Positions 17,919-27,657 are shown, counted from the stretch's first letter. The stretch: 51,166 nt of DNA from Bacillus pseudomycoides (GCF_002582035.1 NZ_NUQE01000006.1:17537-68702), one strand, 5' to 3'. Notes: generated by a model not told the origin, from the letters alone. Made by a program: numbers and translations.

Positions 17919-18569
17919 TCACTCACAACCCTCTATGTTACATGTCATACCATCTGAAACGGTTGCTTTTTCTTTTTTTAATTCCTGCTCAATTATAGCT
18001 TCTAATGCTTCTTTATTACGTACACCTTGTACCACACTCTCGCCAATAACAAATGTCGGTACAGCTTGTACACCTTGTTCATAATAAGCGTGATGAACGG
18101 CTTTTTGATGTGCTTCTTTATACGTACCATTCTCTAGTGCTTGGCGAAAATCATCTCGATTTAATCCTACTTCTCCGGCGATTTCTACAAGTACATCCAC
18201 TTCTCCAATATTCCGTTCCTCTTGGAAAAATGCAGTAAATACGCGGTGCTGATATTCATTTCCTTTTCCATTTTCTTTCGCATATTGATATCCTTCAAAT
18301 GCAGTATGTGTATATGGATGTGGTGACAAACGAGGTAATTTTATATCAACCCCCATTTGCTTTGCCCACGGTGCAATTGTACTTTGGAACGCACCTAACT
18401 TGTCTGGTTCATTCCATGGATCAATACGTTCCGCTGGATATGGACGTAATTCAAATGGCATCCATTCTACTTCTACATCTTTCCCTTGAATTGCTTCCTG
18501 TAATGGTTGTTCACCAATAAAACAAAATGGACACACATAATCGGAATATACTTTTATTTGTAATGTCAT
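17919..18569 (-). CDS. DsbA family oxidoreductase (FrnE-like)
   Basis: This 216-aa thioredoxin-fold protein with a helical insertion has the redox motif YVCPFCFIGE (CPFC) near residue 13. PTFVIG supplies the conserved cis-Pro near residue 170. The C-terminus CNIEGCE adds two cysteines. There is no signal peptide, so it is cytoplasmic, as FrnE-type proteins are. The start is ATG 18569 with AAAGGAG upstream. It may act as a cytoplasmic disulfide isomerase or glutathione/bacillithiol-dependent enzyme. Confidence 0.9.
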   Translation of the reverse strand: MTLQIKVYSDYVCPFCFIGEQPLQEAIQGKDVEVEWMPFELRPYPAERIDPWNEPDKLGAFQSTIAPWAKQMGVDIKLPRLSPHPYTHTAFEGYQYAKENGKGNEYQHRVFTAFFQEERNIGEVDVLVEIAGEVGLNRDDFRQALENGTYKEAHQKAVHHAYYEQGVQAVPTFVIGESVVQGVRNKEALEAIIEQELKKEKATVSDGMTCNIEGCE

Positions 18570-18704
18570 TATTTTTACTCCTTTGCTTTCTGATTGTAAC
18601 AATTATAGTTACAACAAAGATTTTCTGTCAACTAAAAAGTATTTCCATTCCTATCTCATTTTTCTATTCTTTTTCCAAAGTAATTTCCAACTACAAATAT
18701 GAAA

Positions 18705-18729
18705 AAAGGCTATCTTATAAGATAGCTTT
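18705..18729 (-). terminator. terminator of the beta-lactamase-fold gene
   Basis: GCTATCTTATAAGATAGC palindrome with a T-run on the minus strand, at the stop codon. Confidence 0.8.
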
Positions 18730-19899
18730 CTAACCTTCTACATGCCGAGTCATCGTATAAATATCATTACTTAATACACCAAACGATTTAATGTTATTTT
18801 GAATATTAGATAATAAAACCACGTACGTACTTCCGTTTTTACTAAAACTATTTAAGCAGTTCCACCCTGGCATAACGCCATGATTTGAATAACTACCAGG
18901 ATCGACATACCAACCAAATCCATAATCTTTTTTAAATGCTGTAAACATTTGATGATAACTTTCATTTGAAATAAGCTTTCCCGTAAATACGGCTTGATCA
19001 AATAAGTATAAATCATATGCAGTCATATATATATCACCACATCCAAACACTTGTGACATACTTGGTAAAGCTGGTGTTGTCATATTATTATTTACAATTT
19101 TATAACCGGTAGAAGGATATTTTTCTTGTTGAAATTTGTCACCAAATCCGGAGTGCTTCATACCAGCTACTTCAAATATGTGCTTTTGAATATAATCCTC
19201 AAGAGATTCCCCACTCACTTTCTCTACAATATACGCAAGTACAGAATAGTTAGAATCAGAGTATTTCCAATTTGATCCGGGAGGGAATGCCAATTTTTGA
19301 TGTCCTATTCTTTTGATGAGTTCATCATGGGTAATGTTCTCTGATCCCTCTGGATACTCTGGAATACCTGATGTATGCGTAAGAAGATGTACTAATTTAA
19401 TTTCTCCGCCTCTTGGGAAATCAGGAATATATTTTGCGACAGTATCTTCTGTATTTAATTTATTTTGTTCTTTCAATTGCATAATAGCAGTTGCTACAAA
19501 AGCTTTTGTAATTGACCCAATGTAATAGGATGTCTCTGAATTATTAGCAACTTTTTTATCTTGATTGGCAAATCCGTATCCTTTATTCAAAAGAACTTTT
19601 CCATTTTTTACAACAACAGCTGTACCATTGAAGTTTTTATTCTTTATATACTCATCTAATTGAGCATTGTTATTAATTTCTTGCGGAGGTTGCTCAGTGA
19701 CCAATTCTTTTGAAGGTTTCTCTACAGGTTCTTTCTTTACTTCTTTCTCTTCTTTCTCTTCTTTCACTGCTTGCAACGTTTCCTTTTCTTTTTCTTTATT
19801 GCTCGCAGTAATTTTCGTATACCCCCAATATACAAGGATGAATAACAGACTGAGAATAATCGTTCGCTTTATATATATAATCGGTCTGCGAGATTTCAT
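18730..19899 (-). CDS. membrane-anchored serine hydrolase, class C beta-lactamase/PBP fold
   Basis: This 389-aa protein has an N-terminal uncleaved signal/TM segment (IILSLLFILVYWGYT, residues 13-27) and a charged Lys/Glu linker (30-75). The catalytic domain carries the SxxK motif in GSITKAFVA, YSDSNYSVLAY as the YxN motif, and HGVMPGW in the KTG-equivalent position. Such proteins act as D-Ala-D-Ala carboxypeptidases, esterases or peptidases on the outer membrane face; this one cannot be assigned more closely. It is not evidently a resistance enzyme. Confidence 0.88.
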   Translation of the reverse strand: MKSRRPIIYIKRTIILSLLFILVYWGYTKITASNKEKEKETLQAVKEEKEEKEVKKEPVEKPSKELVTEQPPQEINNNAQLDEYIKNKNFNGTAVVVKNGKVLLNKGYGFANQDKKVANNSETSYYIGSITKAFVATAIMQLKEQNKLNTEDTVAKYIPDFPRGGEIKLVHLLTHTSGIPEYPEGSENITHDELIKRIGHQKLAFPPGSNWKYSDSNYSVLAYIVEKVSGESLEDYIQKHIFEVAGMKHSGFGDKFQQEKYPSTGYKIVNNNMTTPALPSMSQVFGCGDIYMTAYDLYLFDQAVFTGKLISNESYHQMFTAFKKDYGFGWYVDPGSYSNHGVMPGWNCLNSFSKNGSTYVVLLSNIQNNIKSFGVLSNDIYTMTRHVEG

Positions 19900-20042
19900 A
19901 ACAATAAAAAACCTTCCTTTGCGTATAATCGCTCATTTTACCTCTTACTTTATCACGCAATGAGTGGTTTACCAACGCCATGCACAAAAAAAATAAAAAA
20001 GAGCATCGAAAATGCAAGATAGTCGTTACATTTGGAATAAAA

Positions 20043-20080
20043 AAATCCCTCATTTTTATCAATGAGGGATTTCTTTTTGT
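20043..20080 (-). terminator. terminator of the PTS gene
   Basis: ATCCCTCATT and AATGAGGGAT pair around a short loop. On the minus strand a run of seven Ts follows. Confidence 0.85.
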
Positions 20081-20083
20081 TAC

Positions 20084-21577
20084 TTATACATGTTTTTTCA
20101 TATCATCAGCAACAGACTCAACGTTTGTACCAACGATAACTTGTACACTTGTATCATTTAGTTTCATAACACCTTTTGCGCCAGCACGTTTTAATGCTGA
20201 TTCATTTACTAAGTTTGCATCTTTTACTTGTAAACGAAGGCGAGTTGCACAGTTATCAATTACTGTTAAGTTTTCTTTTCCGCCTAATGCTGCTACGTAA
20301 GTTTCACCGATAGAACCTGCAACTGGTGCTTCGTCTTCTTCTACTAACTCTTCGTCATCTTCACGACCAGGCGTTTTTAAATCTAATTTCTTGATTAAGA
20401 AATAGAAAACAAAGAAGTAAATTGCTGCATAAATTAAACCGATTCCTGCTAATAATAACGGTTTTGTTGCAATACCGAAGTTAAGAACATAGTCAATTGC
20501 ACCAGCACTAAACGAGAATCCATCGTGAATCCCAAGCGTTGTTGTTATAAATAATGAAAGACCTGTTAATACAGCATGAATACCATATAATAATGGTGAT
20601 AAGAACATAAATGTGAATTCAATTGGTTCTGTAATACCAGTTAAGAATGAAGTTAATGCAAGACCAACTAACATACCAGTCACTGCCTTACGCTTCTCTG
20701 GTTTAGCTGCTGCAATCATCGCAAAACATGCTGCTGGTAAACCAAACATCATGATTGGGAAGAAACCAGTCATGAACATACCTGCAGTTGGATCTCCCGC
20801 AAAGAAACGAGCAATATCGCCATTTACAACATTTCCTGCTGCATTTGTAAAATCACCAAGCACAAACCAGAAATATGTGTTCATTACATGGTGTAAACCA
20901 ATTGGAAGTAATAAACGGTTTAATAATCCAAAAATTCCTGCACCAACTGCTCCTAAGTTAACGATACCATGTGCTACTGCATCAATACCACTTTGAATTG
21001 CTGGCCAAATTTGTCCAAATACTAGACCTAACAGAAGCATCACTACAGCTGTAATAATAGGAACAAAACGTTTACCAGCAAAGAATCCTAACCATTCTGG
21101 TAATTTAATTTTATAAAATTTATTATATAACAATCCTGCAACTACACCCGCAATAATACCACCTAAAATCGCCATATTAATTTTCGGTGCTAACGTTGCC
21201 GCTTTCGAAATCTGTCCTAAAGTATCTGCCATTTTAGATGGATCGACCGAACCAACTAAATGTTGCACACTTTGTAATTTATCGTTTAACTCTGCTGCTG
21301 AATATCCTTTACTTAAAGTATCAGTCGTATTTTTCAAAACCTCATAACCAATCGCACCTGCAAGAGCTGCGGCACCGCTACCATCAACAGACAAACCGAC
21401 TGCAACACCAATCGCAAAAATAAGTGCTAAATTATCAAAAATTGCTGCACCGGCTTGTGCCATAACAGGAATATTAAATACGTCAGGCTGCCCTAAACGA
21501 AGTAAAAGCCCCGCTGCTGGCAATACTGCAATTGGAAGCATTAATGCTTTACCAATGCGTTGTAAAAACTGCAACAT
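20084..21577 (-). CDS. nagE: PTS transporter EIICB, N-acetylglucosamine type
   Basis: This 497-aa sugar permease phosphorylates its substrate during uptake. The EIIC domain (about residues 1-390) has multiple membrane segments and the GITEPIEFTFMFLSP motif. The EIIB domain (about 420-497) carries the phosphorylated Cys in VIDNCATRLRL. FNIPVMAQAGAAIFDNLALIFAIGVA and the absence of an EIIA domain fit the GlcNAc-specific NagE/NagP group better than PtsG, but glucose cannot be excluded. A cre-like box lies 54 bp upstream of the start. Confidence 0.88.
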   Translation of the reverse strand: MLQFLQRIGKALMLPIAVLPAAGLLLRLGQPDVFNIPVMAQAGAAIFDNLALIFAIGVAVGLSVDGSGAAALAGAIGYEVLKNTTDTLSKGYSAAELNDKLQSVQHLVGSVDPSKMADTLGQISKAATLAPKINMAILGGIIAGVVAGLLYNKFYKIKLPEWLGFFAGKRFVPIITAVVMLLLGLVFGQIWPAIQSGIDAVAHGIVNLGAVGAGIFGLLNRLLLPIGLHHVMNTYFWFVLGDFTNAAGNVVNGDIARFFAGDPTAGMFMTGFFPIMMFGLPAACFAMIAAAKPEKRKAVTGMLVGLALTSFLTGITEPIEFTFMFLSPLLYGIHAVLTGLSLFITTTLGIHDGFSFSAGAIDYVLNFGIATKPLLLAGIGLIYAAIYFFVFYFLIKKLDLKTPGREDDEELVEEDEAPVAGSIGETYVAALGGKENLTVIDNCATRLRLQVKDANLVNESALKRAGAKGVMKLNDTSVQVIVGTNVESVADDMKKHV

Positions 21578-21630
21578 CTGAATTCCCCCTATTCAATTTA
21601 TGAAATCGTTATCATTTGTAAATAAGTTCT

Positions 21631-21644
21631 AGAAAACGCTTTCT
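21631..21644. promoter_or_regulatory. cre-like box upstream of nagE
   Basis: AGAAAACGCTTTCT is a near-perfect dyad that fits the CcpA consensus TGNAANCGNWNNCA at all but the outermost positions on each side. Confidence 0.5.
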
Positions 21645-21710
21645 ATTACAGAATTATAATAACATATAGTTGTATAGATGTGTAGTTATTATTTTCAGTT
21701 TTTTTATGGA

Positions 21711-21869
21711 TTTATCCCGCATTAACAGACAGTAAGACCCCCACCTCAGGATGCAGAGAAAAGCAAAGAAGATAGGTGGGGACAACTGTCCGTAAAAGCC
21801 CGATTGGTGAGAGCTTTCCATCAGTGCGGGGAATAAAGCCTCCCCTCACTGATGGAAGTTTCACTTTAT
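21711..21869 (-). repeat. bcr1 repeat, full length, reverse orientation
   Basis: It runs from TTTATCCCGCATTAAC to GAAGTTTCACTTTAT, 159 bp, with both flanks TTTAT and both hairpins intact. A further GAAGTTTCATTTTAT scrap lies near 21975-21989. The rest of the 21578-22072 gap shows no gene I would defend. Confidence 0.88.
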
Positions 21870-22072
21870 TTCCCTTAATCCTAGTTATCTGTAAGACTCT
21901 CTCTCATTCTAATCACTAAAAGCAAGTTGATTGAAATTACCATTTTTACAAATAACGAAGCATCCTCATGAATAGAAGTTTCATTTTATCATTCCTCATT
22001 TTCATGTTATTATTTATTTCCGCGCTTGTCGGGAAAGTTAAATTTAGTAACTAATATATAGGAGTGTTTATT

Positions 22073-23002
22073 ATGCAGTGTATCGAGACTAACAACTTAC
22101 AACAGTTATTAGATCAAGTTCATCCCTATACCAAACAAGGTAAGCTTGCAACGTATATTCCCGAGCTAGGAAATGCAAATCCTGACGATTTAGGTATCGC
22201 GATTTACCATAAAGAACGCCATTACGTTCATGCAGGAAAATCCCAAGTACTCTTTACGCTTCAAAGTATTTCAAAAGTAATTACACTCGCACTAGCTCTT
22301 TTAGACCGCGGTGAAGAGTATGTATTTTCTAAGGTTGGCATGGAGCCTACAGGTGATCCTTTTAATTCTATTATAAAATTAGAAACAACCAGTCCCTCTA
22401 AACCATTAAATCCAATGATTAATGCTGGGGCATTAGCTATCACAAGTATGATTGCAGGAGAGTGTAATGAAGAAAAAATGGAACGCATCCTTCACTTTGT
22501 TCGTGATATTGCAGATAATCCTTCCATTAACTACTCTTCTAAAGTTGCCATCTCTGAATTAGAAACTGCTTATTTAAACCGCTCTCTTTGCTATTATATG
22601 AAGCAAAACAACATTATTGATGGTGATATTGAAGAATTAATGGATCTATATACACGCCAATGTGCGATTGAAGTAAACTGCATCGACTTAGCCCGTATCG
22701 GACTTATCTTTGCGATGGATGGCTATGACCCATATCGCAGCAAACAAATTATCCCAAAACACATTACGAAAATTTGTAAAACCTTCATGGTAACGTGCGG
22801 CATGTACAATGAATCTGGAGAATTTGCAATTCGCGTTGGAATTCCTGCAAAAAGCGGTGTCGCTGGTGGTATCTTTGGTTGTGTAAAAGGTGAAATGGGT
22901 ATTGGTATTTTCGGTCCTGCACTAGATGAAAACGGCAATAGCCTTGCTGGATTTAAAATATTAGAATTGCTTTCTGAACAAGAAGGCTGGAGTATTTTTT
23001 AA
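22073..23002 (+). CDS. glsA: glutaminase
   Basis: It hydrolyses glutamine to glutamate and ammonia in the cytoplasm. The 309-aa sequence has the serine-dependent beta-lactamase-like motif SISK ([11 protein letters not shown], near residue 64), [11 protein letters not shown], and GVPAKSG-like [12 protein letters not shown] near the C-terminus. Its length matches GlsA2 (YlaM) of B. subtilis. The start is ATG 22073 with GGAG 8 nt upstream; an upstream GTG at 22064 overlaps the ribosome site. Confidence 0.95.
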   Translation: MQCIETNNLQQLLDQVHPYTKQGKLATYIPELGNANPDDLGIAIYHKERHYVHAGKSQVLFTLQSISKVITLALALLDRGEEYVFSKVGMEPTGDPFNSIIKLETTSPSKPLNPMINAGALAITSMIAGECNEEKMERILHFVRDIADNPSINYSSKVAISELETAYLNRSLCYYMKQNNIIDGDIEELMDLYTRQCAIEVNCIDLARIGLIFAMDGYDPYRSKQIIPKHITKICKTFMVTCGMYNESGEFAIRVGIPAKSGVAGGIFGCVKGEMGIGIFGPALDENGNSLAGFKILELLSEQEGWSIF

Positions 23003-23028
23003 AAAGCGTCTGAAATGGCGCTTTTTTC
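23001..23028 (+). terminator. terminator of glsA
   Basis: AAAAAGCG and CGCTTTTTT pair around a 10-nt loop, starting at the stop codon. Confidence 0.75.
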
Positions 23029-23094
23029 TGTATAATCTTGCATATTTTCTATACACCTCCGAATAGTATAGTACAACCTAGCATTTCATAAAAC

Positions 23095-23212
23095 AAAACT
23101 TCCATTCAGAGACACTTCTCTCTAAATGCTTAACTCATCGGCTCTAACGGACGATATCTAATCTTGAAACTTCTAAATTTATCCCGCTATTCGCGGGCAG
23201 TAAGATAAAATG
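23095..23212 (+). repeat. scrambled bcr1 remnant before the 23222 gene
   Basis: An ACTTCCATTCAGAGA start block is joined to a reversed end block, TTTATCCCGCTATTCGCGGG then CAGTAAGATAAAA. The two halves are in opposite orientation, so this is a rearranged composite. It supplies sequence up to the ribosome site of the next gene. Confidence 0.6.
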
Positions 23213-23221
23213 GAGGTGCTC

Positions 23222-23563
23222 ATGAAACTCATCCTTCAAACAGAAGATCAGGCAGCTCTTGAGAAAACCATTCTTCTTTTTGTATTAAGCATCGTTGAAA
23301 GTTTAAAATTAAAAGTTGTTTCCCTTGATGAAGCCTATCGATACATATTTAATTTAGATGTACTGGAATTATTAATTGACCGAGATATTGATGATAAAGT
23401 ACTGGAAATTGTTCATTTCGGCATTGAATTAGAAGACATTCGAAACTTAATCCCCGAAGATTTAGAACAAAATATCGAAGAGTTAAAATGGCGCTGTATT
23501 CAAGCGCTAAGTGACTATGAGATATATGAGGAAACGGAGCAATTGATTGAAGATATTCGGTAA
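23222..23563 (+). CDS. hypothetical 113-aa acidic protein
   Basis: This is an all-helical-looking, strongly acidic protein without signal or membrane segments. Typical stretches are ILLFVLSIVESLKLKVVSLDE and VLELLIDRDIDDKVLEIVHFG. It may belong to a Bacillus DUF family (DUF3969 comes to mind) but I cannot confirm this. The ATG at 23222 follows GGAGGTG; the ORF start at 23210 overlaps that site. Its TAA stop lies in the left edge of the following bcr1 copy. Confidence 0.75.
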   Translation: MKLILQTEDQAALEKTILLFVLSIVESLKLKVVSLDEAYRYIFNLDVLELLIDRDIDDKVLEIVHFGIELEDIRNLIPEDLEQNIEELKWRCIQALSDYEIYEETEQLIEDIR

Positions 23564-23720
23564 AGTGAAACTTCCATCAGTGGGGGGAGGTTTTTTCATC
23601 CCCCACTGATGGAAAGCTCTCACCAATCGGGCTTTTACGGGCAGTTATCCCCCACCTAATCTTCCTTGTTTCTCTTTGCACCTTGGGGTGGGGCCCTATT
23701 GCCCGTTAATGCGGGATAAA
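23560..23720 (+). repeat. bcr1 repeat, full length, overlapping a stop codon
   Basis: It begins GTAAAGTGAAACTTCC at the TAA of the 23222 gene and ends GCGGGATAAA at 23720. Hairpins are intact. The flanks differ (GTAAA left, ATAAA right). Confidence 0.88.
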
Positions 23721-23770
23721 GTGAACATTTCAGTAAAATAACGCTCTCCTTCTTCCCATTAAAGCGGTAA

Positions 23771-23796
23771 AAAAGCACCTCTATAGGTGCTTTTTA
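23771..23796 (-). terminator. terminator of the 23794-23952 gene
   Basis: AAAGCACC and GGTGCTTT pair around a 6-nt loop; T-runs on both strands. Confidence 0.8.
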
Positions 23797-23952
23797 ATGC
23801 TTTTTCAAACTATTTTTATATGTTTCAATATTTACTGGTAGCTCTTCCTCTTCTAACGTATGTTCATTTACATCTTTATGGATGTAAGCACCTTTTGGAG
23901 GTTGATGATCGTGTCCTTTTTTCTTATGATCAAAAGATTTACCGCGTCCCAT
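23794..23952 (-). CDS. small hypothetical His/Lys-rich protein
   Basis: This 52-aa ORF begins MGRGKSFDHKKKGHDH, then QPPKGAYIHKDVNEHTLEEE, and ends SLKKH. AAGGGGTG lies 6 nt upstream of its ATG, and a terminator follows directly. The N-terminal histidines could bind metal, but that is speculation. I do not recognise a family. Confidence 0.7.
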   Translation of the reverse strand: MGRGKSFDHKKKGHDHQPPKGAYIHKDVNEHTLEEEELPVNIETYKNSLKKH

Positions 23953-24114
23953 ACTAACACCCCTTCCTTTGAATAAAGTCTATGTTAGTATAAATAAAAG
24001 GTCGTCGACATATGCAATAGTTTGTTGTATTTCCGAGGAAATGGTAGAAGTTTGTTTGATTCCTCGCTTAACGAGCAATGAGGCTCCACATATTGATGGA
24101 AGCCCAGCTTTCTC

Positions 24115-24723
24115 TTATAAGAGTTGATCAACTGCAATTATAATAAGCAAAGCTCCAGCAATTATAGTTGCCCATTTCCCTAAATACACCGCTAAATACT
24201 TTTTACCTACATAAGAAAAGAATCGAACACTTAAGAAACTGAAGAAACCTGAAATAATAGCTGTCATCCACAAATTCAAATTTGTCACACCTGCATCAAA
24301 ACCACCTGCCATATTATTAATGGACAGCGCAATTCCAAGTACAATTGCTTCTGAAAAACCAATTGTTTTAGATCCATCGAAATCAGCTACTTCTGGATTA
24401 CGTAAAATACGCATCAACACATTACTTTGCTTTCTTCCTTGTTCCTCCTTACTAAGCAATGGCTGACATAGTACCAATACGCCAATACTCCCAATCACAA
24501 TGGCACCAATAACACTAGCTGTAGCATCTGAAATAAACAAAGAAATCCAATTCCCGAAAAAACCTGCCACTAGTGTAAATAAAAAGCCAAAAAAAGCTAT
24601 GATAAAGTTGTTAAACCATGAAATACGAATCTTCCGTATTCCATAGGCAATTCCTACACCGGCATTATCTAAATTTGAAGCTATTCCAATAAAAATAATT
24701 GAAAACAAACTCGTTATATACAT
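24115..24723 (-). CDS. ytaF: YtaF sporulation membrane protein (MntP-like)
   Basis: This 202-aa protein has about six membrane segments and belongs to the MntP/YtaF transporter family. The signature SNLDNAGVGIAYGIRK near residue 17 and its partner SINNMAGGFDAGVTNL near residue 136 carry the paired acidic residues of the two repeats. YtaF is expressed in sporulation; MntP relatives export manganese. The start is ATG 24723 behind AAAGGAGTG. The 24000-24114 gap downstream holds a CGAGGAA/TTCCTCG hairpin and nothing else I can name. Confidence 0.88.
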   Translation of the reverse strand: MYITSLFSIIFIGIASNLDNAGVGIAYGIRKIRISWFNNFIIAFFGFLFTLVAGFFGNWISLFISDATASVIGAIVIGSIGVLVLCQPLLSKEEQGRKQSNVLMRILRNPEVADFDGSKTIGFSEAIVLGIALSINNMAGGFDAGVTNLNLWMTAIISGFFSFLSVRFFSYVGKKYLAVYLGKWATIIAGALLIIIAVDQLL

Positions 24724-24861
24724 CAATATGCACTCCTTTATTGCATTTTTTATTGCATCTTATGCAAATATTGAGCAACTGTGCCTGTCTGTTTCATATA
24801 CTTCTAATAAAATCTCAACATTTCTTCAACATTTTAGTAACAAAAAGGAGCGCCTAAAACT

Positions 24862-25527
24862 ATGTCTACTCAAAATATAAATCATCAACTCGGTACGGTA
24901 TTAAAAGAATTATTACAAGAGCGTGCTTTATCTATGCGGCAGTTTGGAACACTAACCAACATTAATCCCTCCACCATTTCACGAATTATTAATGGAAAAC
25001 AACAAGCGAAGCAAAAACATCTTCAAAAGTTTGCCGAATGTCTGGAAATTCCTGTACAGCTCTTGTATGACGCAATGTATGCAAAACATCCTCAACAAAC
25101 GGGTGAATCCCAAACTGAAATGTACACATCAATTGATGCCATTCAAAATACATTACAATCCTCTAACTTATTTGACTACGAGTACACAACAACTCGTGTA
25201 AAACAAGAGCTTGAAAATTACGAGCGCTATGTGAAAACAACAGAAGGAACACGCCTCATTCATGAAGGATTCTCAACAAAATTGCAACAACTTGATAGCA
25301 CAGGTCCTTTCATTGATCAATTAACGGATATGTATCATCAATTTTGCAAAGAAACAATTACACCACAAGAAAGAGCAATTATCGGAAGTGCCTTGCTCTA
25401 TTTCGTTTTATCAACAGATATTATTCCAGATTACGTATTTCCCATCGGATACTTAGATGATGCAATTGCAGTAGAATTAGTAAAGGAAAAATTAATTGAG
25501 ATTAAAAACAAATCGGAGAAAGAATAG
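24862..25527 (+). CDS. XRE-type HTH protein with C-terminal DUF1232
   Basis: This 221-aa protein has an N-terminal helix-turn-helix (about residues 8-65; RQFGTLTNINPSTISRIING), a helical middle, and a C-terminal DUF1232/YkvA-like segment (SALLYFVLSTDIIPDY then YLDDAIAVELV, residues 172-212). DUF1232 is usually membrane-associated, so a DNA-binding protein tethered to or sensing the membrane is possible. The ATG at 24862 follows AAAGGAG. It is divergent from ytaF. Confidence 0.85.
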   Translation: MSTQNINHQLGTVLKELLQERALSMRQFGTLTNINPSTISRIINGKQQAKQKHLQKFAECLEIPVQLLYDAMYAKHPQQTGESQTEMYTSIDAIQNTLQSSNLFDYEYTTTRVKQELENYERYVKTTEGTRLIHEGFSTKLQQLDSTGPFIDQLTDMYHQFCKETITPQERAIIGSALLYFVLSTDIIPDYVFPIGYLDDAIAVELVKEKLIEIKNKSEKE

Positions 25528-25555
25528 TAACTCATCCTATTCCACATGAAAATAA

Positions 25556-25586
25556 AGAAAATCGGCGCAGCATGCACCGATTTTCT
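25556..25586. terminator. terminator between convergent genes
   Basis: AAAATCGG and CCGATTTT arms around a 12-nt loop lie between the HTH-DUF1232 gene and the permease gene. Confidence 0.65.
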
Positions 25587-25616
25587 CGTTACCTTCATAA
25601 CAACTTAAATTTTTTA

Positions 25617-27038
25617 TTATAAGTTTTGCACTTCTGTTACATTCATTTCTTCAACCTGTTTCGTTTTGTTATTCTTATTTTTAGAAAAATGGTAAAACAG
25701 TAAGCAAATAATCATAAATGGAATACCGCAATACAATGCCATACGTTGATCTGGAATAAAGGCCATACTCACAATTACAATCATATTTAATGTAAAAGCA
25801 AGAAGTGGAACAAACGGATATAATGGCGTTCTAAATTTCAAATCCTTAATATCTCCACCCTGCTTGACGTATGTTCGTCTAGCTAGAAGATTTGATAAAG
25901 CAATAGATGACCAGACCAGTATTGCACCAAACCCTGCGATAGAAAGAAGCCATAAATAAACTGTATCTTCTGCATATATACCGCATAATAAAGAGAGACA
26001 ACCAACAATGGTACTTGCAATTAATGCATAAATTGGAACACCCTTTTTAGATAACTTACCAAAAATCGGACTAATCATTCCTTGATTCGACATAGACCAA
26101 AGCATACGAGAAGTGGCATATAAACCAGAGTTTGCTACTGATAACACTGCTGTAATAATAACGAAATTCATAATATCTGCTGCATATGGAATACCAATTT
26201 TATCAAATACAACTACGAACGGACTTTCAACTAATCCCGCTTGTTCCCACGGGAATAAGCCAGCAAGTATAAATATAGAAAGTATAAAGAAAACTAATAT
26301 ACGCCAAACCGTATTATTAATTGCTTTTGGAATTGTTTTCTCTGGATTTTCACTCTCTCCAGCCGCAATACCAACTATTTCTGTTCCCTGAAATGAAAAA
26401 TTGACGGCAACCATTGTAACTAAAATTGCTGTCAGCCCATTTGGAAACAGTCCCCCATGATCAGTAAAGTTTGAAAGCATTGGGGCTGGTTCATTTCCTT
26501 TCATATCTAAAAATCCAAACATAGCTGCCCCGCCTAAAATAATAAATGCAATAATCGTAATGACTTTAATGCTCGCAAACCAAAACTCAACCTCTGCAAA
26601 ACTTCGTGAAGATAATGCGTTAACAGCAAAAAGAAGTACTGCAAAAACTACGCACCAAATCCAAGATGGTACATCTGGAAACCAACGTTTCATTAAAATA
26701 CTAACTGCAATCAGCTCAATCCCTATCGTAGCAGACCAGTTTAACCATGACATCCAACCTACTACATAACCTGCCGCAGGCGAAATATGCTTTGTAGCAT
26801 ACACTTGATAAGATCCTGCACTCGGCATGGAAACCGCTAATTCTCCAAGGCAGAGCATTGTTAAATACATAACAAAGCCCCCAACAAGATACGCGGCAAT
26901 TGCCCCGCCTGGTCCAGCTTCATGAATGGTATAACCGGATCCTAAGAAAAGACCTGTACCAATAACCCCTCCAAGTGCAATCATAAATATGTGTCTACTT
27001 TTTAACTCCCGCTTTAACTCCTGATTTTGCTGCTTCAT
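25617..27038 (-). CDS. amino acid permease (APC superfamily, AAT type)
   Basis: This 473-aa protein has 12 predicted membrane segments and the N-terminal consensus LKSRHIFMIALGGVIGTGLFLGSG. FSFQGTEIVGIAAGESENPE is the conserved segment between TM5 and TM6. Relatives include arginine/ornithine, histidine and S-methylmethionine permeases; the substrate here is unassigned. The neighbouring RocR-like activator makes an arginine-family substrate attractive but unproven. A good cre-like box lies about 35 bp upstream. Confidence 0.92.
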   Translation of the reverse strand: MKQQNQELKRELKSRHIFMIALGGVIGTGLFLGSGYTIHEAGPGGAIAAYLVGGFVMYLTMLCLGELAVSMPSAGSYQVYATKHISPAAGYVVGWMSWLNWSATIGIELIAVSILMKRWFPDVPSWIWCVVFAVLLFAVNALSSRSFAEVEFWFASIKVITIIAFIILGGAAMFGFLDMKGNEPAPMLSNFTDHGGLFPNGLTAILVTMVAVNFSFQGTEIVGIAAGESENPEKTIPKAINNTVWRILVFFILSIFILAGLFPWEQAGLVESPFVVVFDKIGIPYAADIMNFVIITAVLSVANSGLYATSRMLWSMSNQGMISPIFGKLSKKGVPIYALIASTIVGCLSLLCGIYAEDTVYLWLLSIAGFGAILVWSSIALSNLLARRTYVKQGGDIKDLKFRTPLYPFVPLLAFTLNMIVIVSMAFIPDQRMALYCGIPFMIICLLFYHFSKNKNNKTKQVEEMNVTEVQNL

Positions 27039-27073
27039 ATGAAACCCCCTTTAATTTTGCAAGTACCCTGGAA

Positions 27074-27087
27074 TGTAAACGCTTTAA
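27074..27087. promoter_or_regulatory. cre-like box upstream of the permease gene
   Basis: TGTAAACGCTTTAA matches TGNAANCGNWNNCA at all positions except the penultimate base. Confidence 0.6.
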
Positions 27088-27313
27088 ATTTAATATAAGA
27101 AAAGGATAAAGTGTATTGTCATTTCATTGTTACTATAAACCGGTAATAAGAGGGAGATTTTTCAAAAGAAAAATCCCCGGATACAAGAAAATACCCAAAA
27201 TGCGATAGACAATGAATACTAAAGCTTTCTTATACTTCACTTGGTAGTGACATAAATTAAACTATTGTTTAAAAGAGCATTAGAAAACGGTACATAATCC
27301 AGAAAGCTTTGTA

Positions 27314-27568
27314 TTAATCACTTCCTGTAATCAACATATCATCCCTGACTTTTATTAATAATGTTCGATTTGTGATATCTTGTCCTTCTTCTACCTCTAG
27401 CAATTCCACATAGCCACTAATTCCCACTTTAATCTCTACTTTCTGTTTATCCATCGTTTCAATTAAAGCTAATTTCTCCCATTCGTACACATAGGAACTT
27501 TCATTAATAAATAATTTTGCAACTTTACCATAACAAGGACTGTACACGTTTTCTATCACTGTTTTCAT
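27314..27568 (-). CDS. stand-alone biotinyl/lipoyl-like domain protein
   Basis: This 84-aa protein consists of one beta-barrel of the biotinyl/lipoyl type: VYSPCYGKVAKLFINESSYV, then ALIETMDKQKVEIKV, then GYVELLEVEEGQDI. The turn that normally holds the modified Lys reads ETMDKQK rather than MKM (biotin) or ETDKA (lipoyl), so modification is uncertain. GAGGGGT precedes the ATG. It is driven by a -24/-12 promoter and faces a sigma-54 activator, an unusual arrangement for such a small protein. Confidence 0.78.
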   Translation of the reverse strand: MKTVIENVYSPCYGKVAKLFINESSYVYEWEKLALIETMDKQKVEIKVGISGYVELLEVEEGQDITNRTLLIKVRDDMLITGSD

Positions 27569-27657
27569 CTTTTAAACCCCTCTTTCTCATTAAGTACACA
27601 TGTAAATCTTTCAATTCACCTCCCAGCTTAAAATTGAAAGTACTCAGCTATTATTCA

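Noticed and set aside
21968-22054. 28-codon hydrophobic ORF (MNRSFILSFLIFMLLF...) before glsA
   Set aside because: No clear ribosome site, and its start overlaps a bcr1 scrap (GAAGTTTCATTTTAT), so it may be fortuitous. A real small membrane peptide cannot be excluded.
24000-24114. Possible gene or repeat after ytaF
   Set aside because: Only a CGAGGAA/TTCCTCG hairpin is visible; no supported feature.
27055-27075. A second sigma-54 promoter before the permease gene (TTTTGCAAGTACC)
   Set aside because: The -24 GG is not at the required spacing.
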